Source: Pseudomonas putida
Lineage (GTDB): Bacteria; Pseudomonadota; Gammaproteobacteria; Pseudomonadales; Pseudomonadaceae
DNA length: 64,000 nt
Direction: 5' to 3'
Assembly (NCBI RefSeq): GCF_026625125.1
Contig: NZ_CP113097.1
Location: 2,604,001-2,668,000, forward strand
In this document: positions 37,154 through 46,028 of the stretch, piece after piece
How positions within the stretch are numbered: position 1 is the stretch's first letter
Layout of the letters: every line of letters starts with the position of its first letter
Position numbers and translations under genes: made by a program
Notes under the pieces: model-generated
Seen by the model: the letters and a program-made list of their open reading frames with translations, nothing else
Told to the model about the DNA's origin: nothing
Databases searched by the model: none

Positions 37154-37270
37154 CGGAAGGGGCCATGGCGGAAGAAGTGGAAGCTTGGGGCAGATTGGCC
37201 TGGGCTGCAAGGGCGCCACAGCAATCGGGCCATGCGCCTGGCCGCGCCGACAGCGGCCTGCAACCCTGGC

Positions 37271-37303
37271 AAAAAAAGCCCCGCAAGCCAAGGCCAGCGG
37301 GGC
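37271..37303 (-). terminator. Rho-independent terminator of mexEF-oprN
   Basis: Stem GCCCCGC (37278-37284) and GCGGGGC (37297-37303) with a 12-base loop, preceded on the plus strand by seven A, giving a U-tract for minus-strand transcripts. It lies 50 bp after the oprN stop. Confidence 0.88.
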
Positions 37304-37352
37304 AAACGGTTGGGGGAGGAACCAACCAAAGGAGTCGTTGAAGAGAGGGGAG

Positions 37353-38768
37353 TCAGCGGGCGCTGGCCACCGTTTCCGGTTGCCAGCCGCCACCCAGCGC
37401 CTTGTAGATCGAGACAATGCCGCGATACAGGTCAACCTCGCCCTGCGCCTGTGCGTCTTCAGCGCTCAGCCGCTCACGCTCGGCATCGAGCAGCACCAGA
37501 TAATCCACCGTGCCTTCGCGGTAGCGCACCGAGGCCAGGTCAGCCGCCTTGCGGCTGGCCTCGCTCTGGCGCATCAGCGACAGCAGCCGCTGTTGGGTCT
37601 TGTCATAGTCGCTGAAGGCGTTGGCCGACTCTTCCAAGGCCAGCAGTACCTGTTGTTCATAGTTGGCCAAGGCGCCTTCGGCATCGGCCTTGGCACCGCG
37701 CAGGCGGGCCCGTACGCTGCCCAGATCGAACGCCGCCCACGTGATGCTTGGCCCCAGCCCCCAAGCGTTGGCGGCCGACGAACCGATCTGCGAACCGCGC
37801 GCCGCGGTAAAGCCCAAAAAGCCGCTCAGGCTCACCCGCGGGAACAGGTCGGCAGTGGCCACGCCCACATTGGCAGTGGCAGCGGCCAGTTGGCGCTCGG
37901 CACTGCGGATATCCGGGCGGCGGCGCAGCAGCTCACCCGGATCGCCCACCGGCAGGGCCTTGGCGATGGCCGGCAAGGCCTTGGGCGAGAGGTCCACGCT
38001 CAGGGCGTCCGGGCGTTGGCCGAGCAGGGTGGCAATGCGATGACGCGCGCGTGCCTGCTCGGCCTGCAGTTGTGGCACGGTGGCTTCGACGCCGGCCAGG
38101 CGGGCGTCGGCGCGTACCACGTCAAGCTCGTTGCCGACCCCGGCGTCACGCAGGGTCACGGTGATGCTGCGCGACTCCTGCTGGGTCTTGAGGTTGGCCA
38201 CGGCGATCTTCTCGCGCAGTTGTGCACCGCGCAGCTGGCCATAGGCGTCGACCAGTTCGGCGATCAGGCTGACCTGCAACTGTTGCAGGTCGGCCTCGGC
38301 GGCCGCGGCCTGCGCGTCGCTGGCCTCGATCTGGCGTTGAATACGGCCGAACAGGTCGAGCTCCCAGGCCATGTCCAGGCCCAGGTCGTAACGCTCGCTG
38401 TTGACCCGCTGATCGGTCTGGCCGGGCACCTGGCCCTTGCCGATCTCACTGCTGGCGCGGCTGGTGACCACTGGCAACTGGTCGTTCGCGGCATCATCGC
38501 GGATCGCCCGTGCCGACTTGAGCCGGGCAAAGGCCACGCGCAGGTCGCGGTTGCCGTCCAGCGAAGCCTGCACCAACTGGTTCAGTACCGGGTCATCGAA
38601 CTGCTTCCACCACACGCTCTCGAAGCGGCTACGGTCGAAGGCCTTGGCCGGCACGTCGCTGGCCATACGCGCAGGCTCAGTGGCTGGCGCTTTGTAGTCC
38701 GGGCCTACCGCGCAGGCCGCAAGGGCCAGGGCCAGCAGGCTCGGGGTCAGGGGTTTGAGCAGCTTCAT
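37353..38768 (-). CDS. oprN: Outer-membrane efflux channel OprN (TolC-like lipoprotein)
   Basis: Outer-membrane factor of a tripartite RND pump, 471 aa. N-terminal lipoprotein signal ends in the lipobox LAAC (ALALAACAVGPDYKAP, with the VGPDY typical of NodT-type factors). Two OEP repeats follow (about 60-260 and 270-460), with the conserved LRRRPDIRSAERQLAAA and GLGPSITWAAFDLG. The ATG at 38768 overlaps the mexF stop by 4 bp (ATGA), so the channel is translationally coupled to the pump. Last gene of mexE-mexF-oprN. Confidence 0.93.
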   Translation of the reverse strand: MKLLKPLTPSLLALALAACAVGPDYKAPATEPARMASDVPAKAFDRSRFESVWWKQFDDPVLNQLVQASLDGNRDLRVAFARLKSARAIRDDAANDQLPVVTSRASSEIGKGQVPGQTDQRVNSERYDLGLDMAWELDLFGRIQRQIEASDAQAAAAEADLQQLQVSLIAELVDAYGQLRGAQLREKIAVANLKTQQESRSITVTLRDAGVGNELDVVRADARLAGVEATVPQLQAEQARARHRIATLLGQRPDALSVDLSPKALPAIAKALPVGDPGELLRRRPDIRSAERQLAAATANVGVATADLFPRVSLSGFLGFTAARGSQIGSSAANAWGLGPSITWAAFDLGSVRARLRGAKADAEGALANYEQQVLLALEESANAFSDYDKTQQRLLSLMRQSEASRKAADLASVRYREGTVDYLVLLDAERERLSAEDAQAQGEVDLYRGIVSIYKALGGGWQPETVASAR

Positions 38769-41700
38769 GCGTGGTTCTCCAGCGATTGAACGCGTTCGGC
38801 CTTGCGCGCCTGGCGACGTTCGACGAAACGGCGAATCAGGAAGAAGAACACCGGGGTCAGGAACAGGCCGAACACCGTCACGCCGATCATCCCCGAGAAC
38901 ACCGCGACACCCATCGCATGGCGCATCTCCGAACCGGCCCCGGAGGAGAACACCAGCGGTACCACGCCCATGATGAAGGCGATCGAGGTCATCAGGATCG
39001 GCCGCAGGCGCAGGCGGCAGGCTTCCAGCACCGCAGCCAGTGGGTCGAGCCCCTTGGCTTGCTCGTCCTTGGCGAACTCGACGATCAGGATGGCGTTCTT
39101 GCAGGCCAGGCCCACCAGTACGATCAGGCCGATCTGGGTGAAGATGTTGTTGTCGCCACCGGACACGATCACCCCGGTGATCGCTGACAGCAGGGTCATC
39201 GGCACGATCAGGATCACCGCCAGTGGCAGGCTCCAGCTTTCGTACTGGGCCGCCAGCACCAGGAACGCCAGCAGTACGCACAATGGGAACACCAACAGTG
39301 CGGTGTTGCCGGAAAGGATCTGCTGATAGGTCAGGTCGGTCCACTCGAAGGTCATGCCGTTGGGCAGTTCCTCGTTGAGCAATTTTTCGATCGCGGCTTC
39401 AGCCTGGCCGGAACTGTAGCCCGGGGCTGCCGCACCGTTGATTTCCGCGGTGATGAAGCCGTTGTAGTGCATCACCCGATCTGGCCCGGAGGTGTCGCTG
39501 ACCTTCAGGAAGGTCGCCAGCGGGATCATTTCGCCCAGGTTGTTGCGTACCTTCAGCTGGCCGATCTGCTCGGCATCAAGGCGGAACTGCTGCTCAGCCT
39601 GGACGTTGACCTGGTAGGTGCGGCCAAAGCGGTTGAAGTCGTTGGTGTACAGCGAGCCCAGGTAAACCTGCAGGGTGTCGAAGATGTCGGTGATCGCCAC
39701 GCCGTGGGTCTTGGCCTTTTCCCGGTCGATGGCTGCATCGACCTGGGGCACGTTGACCTGGTAACTGGTGAACAGGCCTGCCAGCTCCGGCACATTGTGG
39801 CTCTTGGCGATGATGTTCTGGGTTTCCTTGTACAGCGCTTCGTAGCCCAGGTTGCCGCGGTCTTCGATCTGCAGGCGGAAGCCGCCGATGGTGCCCAGGC
39901 CTTGTACCGGCGGTGGGGGGAAGATCGCGATGTAGGCATCCTGGATGTCGGCGAACTGGGCGTTCAGCGCTGCAGCGATGGCAGCGGCCGACTGGCTCGG
40001 GTCCTTGCGCTCATCGAACGGCTTGAGCGGGGTGAACACGATGCCGCTGTTGGGGCTGTTGGTGAAGCCGTTGATCGACAGGCCCGGGAAGGCTACCGAG
40101 TCGGCCACGCCAGGTTGCTTCAAGGCGATTTCGCTCATGCGCTTGATCACCGCCTCGGTGCGGTCGAGGCTGGCGGCATCAGGCAATTGGGCGAACGCTA
40201 CCAGGTACTGCTTGTCCTGGGCCGGTACGAAGCCGGTCGGGGTGGACGAGAAGCCGAGGTAAGTCAGGCCCATCAGGCCGGCATAGACGAACAGGGCGAT
40301 GCCGCTGGAGCGGATGACCCGGCGCACGCCACCGACGTAACTGTGGCTGGCGCGGTCGAAGAAGCGGTTGAACGGGGAGAACAGCCAGCTGCCCAGCAGT
40401 TTTTCCAGCAACCGCGAAAAACGGTCCTTGGGTGCGTGGTGCTCTTTGAGCAGCACTGCGGCCAGGGCCGGTGACAGGGTCAGCGAGTTGAACGCCGAAA
40501 TCACGGTCGAGATGGCAATGGTCAGGGCGAACTGTTTGTAGAACTGCCCGGTAAGGCCGGAGATGAATGCGGCGGGCACGAACACTGCACACAGTACCAG
40601 GGCGGTGGCGATGATCGGCCCGGTCACTTCACCCATCGCCTTTTGCGTGGCCTCCAGCGGTTTGAGGCCCAGCCCGATGTTGCGTTCGACGTTCTCCACC
40701 ACGACGATGGCGTCGTCCACCACGATACCGATGGCCAATACCAGGCCGAACAGCGACAAGGCGTTGAGCGAAAAGCCGAACAGGTGCATCACCGCGAAGG
40801 TACCGATCAGCGACACTGGCACAGCCAGCAGCGGGATGATCGAGGCGCGCCAGGTCTGCAGGAACAGGATCACCACCAGCACCACCAGCACCAGCGCTTC
40901 GAACAGGGTGTGCACCACCGCTTCGATGGAGCCGCGCACGAAGATGGTCGGGTCATAGACGATGCTGTAGTCCATGCCTTCGGGGAAGTCTTTCTTCAGC
41001 TCGGCCATCTTCGCCCGCACTTCGTCGGAGATCTCGATGGCGTTGGAGCCAGGGCGCTGGAAGATCGGAAGGGCCACTGCGGGCTGGTTGTTCAGCAACG
41101 AGCGCAGGGCGTATTGGCTGGAGCCGAGCTCGACCCGGGCGATGTCCTTCAAGCGGGTGATTTCGCCATCGGCACCGGCGCGGATGATGATGTTCTCGAA
41201 CTCTTCCTCGTTGACCAGCCGGCCCTGGGTGTTGATCGACAACTGGAAGCTGGTGGAGCCGGGGGCGGGCGGGGCGCCCAGCTGGCCTGCCGCCACCTGG
41301 CGGTTCTGCTCGCGGATGGCCGCGACCACGTCGCCGGCGGTCAGGTTGCGCGAAGCGGTCTTGTTCGGGTCGAGCCACACCCGCAGCGAGTAGTCGCCCA
41401 TGCCGAACAGTTGCACATCACCCACGCCGCCCAGGCGTGCCAGTTCGTCCTTGATGTTGAGGATGGCGTAGTTGGACAGGTACAGCATGTCGTAGCGGTT
41501 GTCCGGCGAGGTCAGGTGCACCACCATGGTCAGGTCGGGCGAGGCTTTGTCGACGGTGATACCGATGCGGGTCACTTCTTCCGGCAGCTTGGGCTGGGTG
41601 CGCGTGACACGGTTCTGCACCTGTACCTGCGCGTTGTCCAGGTCGGTGCCCAGGGCGAAGGTGATGGTCAGGGTGAGCTTGCCGTCGGCGGTGGATTGCG

Positions 41701-41944
41701 AGGACATGTACAACATGTTCTCGACACCGGTGATGGCCTGCTCCAGCGGTGCGGCGACGGTTTCGCCGATCACTTTGGGGTTGGCGCCCGGGAAGTTGGC
41801 GCGCACCACCACGGTAGGCGGCACCACTTCCGGGTATTCACTGATCGGCAGCTGGAACAGGGAGATAGAGCCCGCGATCAGCAGTACCAGCGACAGCACC
41901 GCGGCGAAGATTGGCCGGGTAATGAAGAATTTCGAGAAGTTCAT
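38765..41944 (-). CDS. mexF: RND multidrug efflux transporter MexF
   Basis: Inner-membrane proton-driven pump (1059 aa), HAE1 family, about 12 helices and two large periplasmic loops. Sequence is nearly that of P. aeruginosa MexF: MNFSKFFITRPIFAAVLSLV at the start and the TM4 proton-relay acids in GIVVDDAIVVVENVERN, with the TM10 lysine in GLACKNAILIVEFAKDE. MexEF-OprN exports fluoroquinolones, chloramphenicol, trimethoprim and quorum-signal precursors in P. aeruginosa. Middle gene of the operon, 12 bp after mexE. Confidence 0.96.
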   Translation of the reverse strand: MNFSKFFITRPIFAAVLSLVLLIAGSISLFQLPISEYPEVVPPTVVVRANFPGANPKVIGETVAAPLEQAITGVENMLYMSSQSTADGKLTLTITFALGTDLDNAQVQVQNRVTRTQPKLPEEVTRIGITVDKASPDLTMVVHLTSPDNRYDMLYLSNYAILNIKDELARLGGVGDVQLFGMGDYSLRVWLDPNKTASRNLTAGDVVAAIREQNRQVAAGQLGAPPAPGSTSFQLSINTQGRLVNEEEFENIIIRAGADGEITRLKDIARVELGSSQYALRSLLNNQPAVALPIFQRPGSNAIEISDEVRAKMAELKKDFPEGMDYSIVYDPTIFVRGSIEAVVHTLFEALVLVVLVVILFLQTWRASIIPLLAVPVSLIGTFAVMHLFGFSLNALSLFGLVLAIGIVVDDAIVVVENVERNIGLGLKPLEATQKAMGEVTGPIIATALVLCAVFVPAAFISGLTGQFYKQFALTIAISTVISAFNSLTLSPALAAVLLKEHHAPKDRFSRLLEKLLGSWLFSPFNRFFDRASHSYVGGVRRVIRSSGIALFVYAGLMGLTYLGFSSTPTGFVPAQDKQYLVAFAQLPDAASLDRTEAVIKRMSEIALKQPGVADSVAFPGLSINGFTNSPNSGIVFTPLKPFDERKDPSQSAAAIAAALNAQFADIQDAYIAIFPPPPVQGLGTIGGFRLQIEDRGNLGYEALYKETQNIIAKSHNVPELAGLFTSYQVNVPQVDAAIDREKAKTHGVAITDIFDTLQVYLGSLYTNDFNRFGRTYQVNVQAEQQFRLDAEQIGQLKVRNNLGEMIPLATFLKVSDTSGPDRVMHYNGFITAEINGAAAPGYSSGQAEAAIEKLLNEELPNGMTFEWTDLTYQQILSGNTALLVFPLCVLLAFLVLAAQYESWSLPLAVILIVPMTLLSAITGVIVSGGDNNIFTQIGLIVLVGLACKNAILIVEFAKDEQAKGLDPLAAVLEACRLRLRPILMTSIAFIMGVVPLVFSSGAGSEMRHAMGVAVFSGMIGVTVFGLFLTPVFFFLIRRFVERRQARKAERVQSLENHA

Positions 41945-41956
41945 CGGTGTTGTCCC

Positions 41957-43198
41957 TTAACCGCGCGGCGCTTGGGCGCCGGCGACTTTTGCATTGGTGC
42001 CGGCCACCTTTGGCGCCGGGTTGCTGGCCTCCAGCGCCTGGCGCTGCTGGGCGAGGGCAGCGAGGGTCTGTTCGCTGGCCATCGGTGTTTCTTCGGGGGT
42101 GACTGGCGAGCCGGGGCGCACCCGCTGCAGGCCTCTGACCACGATGCGGTCGTCCTTGTCCAGGCCGCTGCGCACGATACGCAGGCCTTCGAGCTTGGGC
42201 CCCAATTCAACGGCGCGGTAGTTGGCCTTGTTGTCCTTGTCCATGACCAGCACGAACTTCTTGCCAAGGTCGGTGCCCACCGCCTCATCGTTGATCAGCA
42301 CAGCGTCGTACTGGGCGCTGCCCACCAGCTTCAGGCGGGCATACAGGCCAGGGGTGAACTGGCCGTCGCGGTTGTCGAACACGGCACGGCCACGGATGGT
42401 ACCGGTGCGCGGGTTGACCTGGTTGTCGACGAAGTTCATCTGGCCCAGGTGCGGGTTGCCGGTTTCGTTGGTCAGGCCGAGGTAGACCGGCGTGGCCTGG
42501 CCGCGCTGACCGTCACGCGCCAGCTGGGTGTACTTGAGGTACACGCGCTCGTCGGCATCGAAGTAGGCATAGACCTTGTCGGTGGAGACCACGCTGGTCA
42601 GTGGCGTGACATCGGCGGTGACGATGTTGCCGGCGGTGTACTGGGCGCGGCTGACACGGCCACTGATTGGCGCGGTGACGCGGGTGAAACTCAGGTTCAG
42701 GCGTGCCAGGTCGAGCTGAGCCTGGATCGCATCGACACCGGCGCGGGCCTCAGCGGCTGCGCTGCTGCGCGATTCGGCAAGCTCGGCCGAGATGGCGTTG
42801 CTGTCACGCAGGCGCTCGCCGCGACGGGCTTCGTTGGCACTGCGCACGGCGGTGGCCTTGGCTTGCTGCAACTGGGCTTCGAGGCGGCGCACTTCAGCCT
42901 GGAACGGGCGGGGGTCGATCTGGAACAGCAGGTCGCCTTTCTTGACCTTGGCGCCTTCGGTGAAGGCCACCAGGTCGATCTGGCCGGACACGCGCGGGCG
43001 GACTTCGACGGTTTCCGGTGCTTCGAGGCGGCCGGTGAATTCATCCCATTCGTTGATCGGCTGCTCGATCACCTTGGCGACGGTGACCTTGGGCGCGGCG
43101 GGAGCCTGCACGGCATCTGGGGTGCGGCCACAAGCGCTGAGCACCACCACTGCCAGGGCAGCGAGGGGAAAGCGCAGGGGTTTGAGTGAGTGGTCCAT
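41957..43198 (-). CDS. mexE: RND efflux periplasmic adaptor MexE
   Basis: Membrane-fusion protein (413 aa) joining MexF to OprN. Lipoprotein signal with lipobox in VVLSACGRT, lipoyl/barrel-sandwich halves (EVRPRVSGQIDLVAFTEG and LSFTRVTAPISGRVSRAQY) around an alpha-hairpin (about 95-160), then beta-barrel and membrane-proximal parts; a low-complexity Ala/Pro tail. ATG at 43198, with GGCGGAG upstream. A candidate operator (43281-43299) lies upstream. The MexT regulator gene is not next to it in this window, unlike in P. aeruginosa. Confidence 0.95.
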   Translation of the reverse strand: MDHSLKPLRFPLAALAVVVLSACGRTPDAVQAPAAPKVTVAKVIEQPINEWDEFTGRLEAPETVEVRPRVSGQIDLVAFTEGAKVKKGDLLFQIDPRPFQAEVRRLEAQLQQAKATAVRSANEARRGERLRDSNAISAELAESRSSAAAEARAGVDAIQAQLDLARLNLSFTRVTAPISGRVSRAQYTAGNIVTADVTPLTSVVSTDKVYAYFDADERVYLKYTQLARDGQRGQATPVYLGLTNETGNPHLGQMNFVDNQVNPRTGTIRGRAVFDNRDGQFTPGLYARLKLVGSAQYDAVLINDEAVGTDLGKKFVLVMDKDNKANYRAVELGPKLEGLRIVRSGLDKDDRIVVRGLQRVRPGSPVTPEETPMASEQTLAALAQQRQALEASNPAPKVAGTNAKVAGAQAPRG

Positions 43199-43280
43199 GG
43201 AGAACTCCGCCAAAGTATTAGTAGTGGGCGGAGTGTGAGTGCCTTGCGCGTGACGCACGAATCGAACGCAGCGAAGGTTA

Positions 43281-43299
43281 ATATCACGCGCAATGATAT
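43281..43299. promoter_or_regulatory. Palindromic operator candidate upstream of mexE
   Basis: Perfect inverted repeat ATATCA-CGCGCAA-TGATAT, 83 bp before the mexE start and in the gap shared with the divergent MFS gene. A related GATATTTCATC follows at 43315. The ATCA/TGAT half sites are compatible with a LysR-type site such as that of MexT, but the published MexT nod-box is not matched completely. Confidence 0.45.
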
Positions 43300-43377
43300 G
43301 TCGGGATATTTCATCGATGGCGAGCATGGTAGGGTGCCCGTTCTGATCTTTCCCCGCATGTGACCCAAGGCCCGATC

Positions 43378-44550
43378 GTGAACAGCTCCCCCCAACTCCC
43401 CGGGCCCCTCGGCATCGTCTGCCTGGGCATCCTGCAAATCCTGGTGTGGGGCGGTTCGTTCTTCCTCATGGCGGTGATGGCCGAGCCGATCAGCCACGAT
43501 ACGGGATGGCCCAGCCAGTGGGTGTACGGTGCGCTATCGCTGAGCTTGATGGTCTCGGCGCTGTGCGCCCCGCTGTCCAGCCGCCTGATCGCACGCTTCG
43601 GTGGCCGTCCACAGATGGCCGCCAGCGGCGCGGTGGTCGCGGTGGGCTTGCTGATCATGGCCACCAGCCAGAGCCTGGCGCTGTTCTTGCTGGCTTGGGT
43701 GGTGATCGGGGTGGGTATGGCAATGGGGCTGTACGAGGCACTGTTCGCCACCCTTGGCGGTTTGTATGGCGAGGGTGCGGGCAAAGCCATCACAGGGATC
43801 ACGCTGATCGCCGGTTTCGCCTCGACCCTGTCCTGGCCCACCGTGGCCCTGGCCATAGAACACCTGGGCTGGCGCACCACGTGCGGTTGCTATGCGCTGG
43901 TGCTGCTGTTGCTGGTGGCGCCGCTGTATTGGCGAGTGTTGCCGGCCGGAGGGCGGGTGGAGGTACGCAGGGCGCAGGGCCAAGGCACCGCGATTGGGGT
44001 CGATCGCCAGCTTTACCTGCTGTTGACCGGTATGTTCGCCATTGGCGCGATCATCATGACCGCCATTGCGGTGCAACTGGTGGCCGTGCTCCAGGGCCTT
44101 GGGCATTCGTTGCCTGTGGCCATCGGCCTGGCGGCGATGCTCGGCCCCAGCCAGGTGGCGTCCAGGGTGTTGCAGATTCTGGCCGGCCAACGCCATCCGA
44201 TCTGGACGGCGCTGGCCTGGGTCAGCCTGGTGCTGGTCGGCCTGCTGCTGGTGACGCTGGTCCCGGCGGCCACGGCCGTGGGCCTGCTGGTGTTCGGTTG
44301 CGGTAATGGCTTGCGGGCGATCGTGCGCGGGCTGTTACCCTTGGCGATGATGCCGCCCGCGCAATACGTGCTATTGATGGGGCGTATGTCGCGGCCTTCG
44401 CTGATCGGGCAGGCGTTGACGCCCGTGGTGGGGGGTTACCTGTTCGAGCACTTCGGCGCGATGGGGGTGCTGGTGACCTTGTGCCTGTTGGCGTTGATCA
44501 ATGTGGTGCTGGTGGGGATGGTGATGCAGCGGGTGCGCAGCGACGCGTGA
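43378..44550 (+). CDS. MFS transporter
   Basis: Major facilitator superfamily permease of about 390 aa with about 12 helices. Visible MFS signature between helices 2 and 3: SRLIARFGGRPQMAASGA (the GxxxDRxGRR-like loop). No substrate can be assigned. Start chosen at the GTG 43378 because AAGG lies 7 bases upstream; GTG at 43360 would add six residues. It is divergent from mexEF-oprN across about 180 bp, so the two may share regulation, and it is followed by a REPIN. Confidence 0.82.
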   Translation: MNSSPQLPGPLGIVCLGILQILVWGGSFFLMAVMAEPISHDTGWPSQWVYGALSLSLMVSALCAPLSSRLIARFGGRPQMAASGAVVAVGLLIMATSQSLALFLLAWVVIGVGMAMGLYEALFATLGGLYGEGAGKAITGITLIAGFASTLSWPTVALAIEHLGWRTTCGCYALVLLLLVAPLYWRVLPAGGRVEVRRAQGQGTAIGVDRQLYLLLTGMFAIGAIIMTAIAVQLVAVLQGLGHSLPVAIGLAAMLGPSQVASRVLQILAGQRHPIWTALAWVSLVLVGLLLVTLVPAATAVGLLVFGCGNGLRAIVRGLLPLAMMPPAQYVLLMGRMSRPSLIGQALTPVVGGYLFEHFGAMGVLVTLCLLALINVVLVGMVMQRVRSDA

Positions 44551-44577
44551 CGGGCGTGAAACTGATGTAGGCAATAC

Positions 44578-44724
44578 TGGCCCCATCGCCGGCAAGCCGG
44601 CTCCCACAGGGATCGCGCCAGCTTTTGCAAGTTGAGCAAGACAGTTATTGCCAGGTTTGGACAACAATCCTAAGTCCAGGCGCTGTCCATATTGTGGGAG
44701 CCGGCTTGCCGGCGATGAGGCCGG
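44578..44724. repeat. REPIN: two REP palindromes in opposite orientation
   Basis: Left REP (about 44579-44611, GCCGGCAAGCCGGCTCCCAC) and right REP (about 44693-44722, GTGGGAGCCGGCTTGCCGGC) are exact reverse complements over the core, 80 bp apart. This is the usual doublet layout of REP-derived mobile units in P. putida. They separate the MFS gene from the convergent GNAT gene and may protect or terminate both transcripts. No transposase is encoded. Confidence 0.88.
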
Positions 44725-44769
44725 CACTGCCAGCGACCGACCAACCGGCAAGGGCATCCAGGCTACCGG

Positions 44770-45249
44770 TCAACCCCGGGCAAACTGCAGCAGCTTGTCC
44801 CCATCCAACCGGTAGCGCACCCACTCATCCTGCGGCTCGGCACCCAGCGATTTGTAGAACCCGATCGCCGGCTCATTCCAGTCCAGCACACTCCACTCCA
44901 ACCGCCCGCAGCGGTTCTCCACGGCTTCGCGGGCAATGTGCCGCAGCAAATCGCGGCCTGCGCCACCGCCGCGCTGTTCTGGCGTGATGTACAGGTCTTC
45001 CAGGTAAATACCGTTGCGCCCCAGCCAGGTCGAATAGCTATAGAAATACACGGCGAAGCCCACTGCCTGGCCATCGCGCTCGCAGATCAGGCTGTGCACC
45101 GTGTTGCCTTCATCGAACAGGCTGTGCTCGATGTCGGCAAGGGTGGCGATGACTTCGTGGCGTGCCCGCTCGTAGTCGGCCAGTTCGGTGATGAATGCAA
45201 GAATTTGCGCGGCGTCAGTGCGTACTGCGGGGCGAATGGTAAGGCTCAT
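44770..45249 (-). CDS. GNAT-family N-acetyltransferase
   Basis: 159-aa acetyl-CoA-dependent acyltransferase. N-terminal strand-helix SLTIRPAVRTDAAQILAFI, motif A with the CoA-pyrophosphate loop (EDLYITPEQRGGGAGRDLL), and the C-terminal motif B with LDWNEPAIGFYKSLGA. This arrangement is close to diamine (spermidine/spermine-type) acetyltransferases and to thialysine acetyltransferase relatives; the substrate is not certain. Divergent from the LysE-type exporter, and the two could deal with the same amine or amino acid. Confidence 0.88.
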   Translation of the reverse strand: MSLTIRPAVRTDAAQILAFITELADYERARHEVIATLADIEHSLFDEGNTVHSLICERDGQAVGFAVYFYSYSTWLGRNGIYLEDLYITPEQRGGGAGRDLLRHIAREAVENRCGRLEWSVLDWNEPAIGFYKSLGAEPQDEWVRYRLDGDKLLQFARG

Positions 45250-45282
45250 GCTGGGCTTCCTTGAAATGCAGGGTGTTTCATC

Positions 45283-45300
45283 GATACAGTCATGTGTATC
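45283..45300. promoter_or_regulatory. Palindromic operator candidate between GNAT and LysE genes
   Basis: Perfect inverted repeat GATACA-GTCATG-TGTATC in the 137-bp divergent gap, 34 bp before the GNAT start and 87 bp before the LysE start. A further TACAG...CTGTA pairing (45285 and 45318) extends around it. Likely a regulator site for one or both genes; the regulator is unknown. Confidence 0.45.
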
Positions 45301-45386
45301 TGCGTAATTTAATGTAACTGTACCGGTCGCGCGGATGTCGACTGCCGTAGTGTGACAGCACTCATAACGATTCTGGAACGCCTGCC

Positions 45387-46007
45387 ATGCTTGCCTCTTT
45401 CGACCTGCTGATGGCCTTTGTGCTGTTTGCCTTCGTTTCCTCCATCACCCCGGGCCCCAACAACACCATGCTGTTGGCATCAGGGGTGAACTTTGGCGTG
45501 CGGCGCTCCATCCCTCATGCCCTGGGCATCAGCATCGGCTTCATGGTCCTGGTGCTGGCCGTTGGCCTGGGCCTGGGCGAGGTGTTCAAGGCCTGGCCTG
45601 CGTTGTACACCGTGCTGCGTTACGTGGGCGCTGCCTATTTGCTCTACCTGGCGTGGAAGATCGCCACTTCCGGCCCGCTGAGCACCGATTCGCCCAATGC
45701 CCGCAAGCCACTTGGCTTCTGGGGGGCTGCAGCGTTCCAGTGGGTCAACCCCAAAGCGTGGGTCATGGCGGTAGGGGCGATCACCACCTACACACCGGCC
45801 CAAGGCTATGTGATGAACGTGATCGTCATCGCGGCTGTGTTCGCCTTGGTCAACCTGCCCAGCGTCGGCGTGTGGGTGATGTTTGGCAGTGCGCTGCGTA
45901 ACCTGCTGCAAAACCCGCGCTGGCTGATGCTGTTCAATGTCCTGATGGCCTTGCTGCTGGTGATATCGCTTTACCCGCTGCTGTTTGTAGAATCGGCGTT
46001 TTCGTAA
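45387..46007 (+). CDS. LysE/RhtB-family amino acid exporter
   Basis: Small inner-membrane exporter (206 aa, six predicted helices) for amino acids or related metabolites. Landmarks are SSITPGPNNTMLLASGVNFG at the start, the family hallmark with the PGPN loop, the third-helix segment YVGAAYLLYLAWK, and QWVNPKAWVMAVGAIT. No substrate evidence from sequence. It is divergent from the GNAT gene and 21 bp upstream of the alpha/beta hydrolase gene, with which it may be co-transcribed. Confidence 0.9.
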   Translation: MLASFDLLMAFVLFAFVSSITPGPNNTMLLASGVNFGVRRSIPHALGISIGFMVLVLAVGLGLGEVFKAWPALYTVLRYVGAAYLLYLAWKIATSGPLSTDSPNARKPLGFWGAAAFQWVNPKAWVMAVGAITTYTPAQGYVMNVIVIAAVFALVNLPSVGVWVMFGSALRNLLQNPRWLMLFNVLMALLLVISLYPLLFVESAFS

Positions 46008-46028
46008 CGCGTCGAGTACGGCACACCC

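Noticed and set aside
37353..39344. Long frame extending oprN upstream into mexF
   Set aside because: The first 190 codons are a shadow of mexF on the same strand in another frame. The lipoprotein start at 38768 with ATGA overlap is clearly the true one.
40643..43189. 848-codon open frame on the plus strand opposite mexEF
   Set aside because: Antisense shadow of mexF and mexE; no recognisable protein features.
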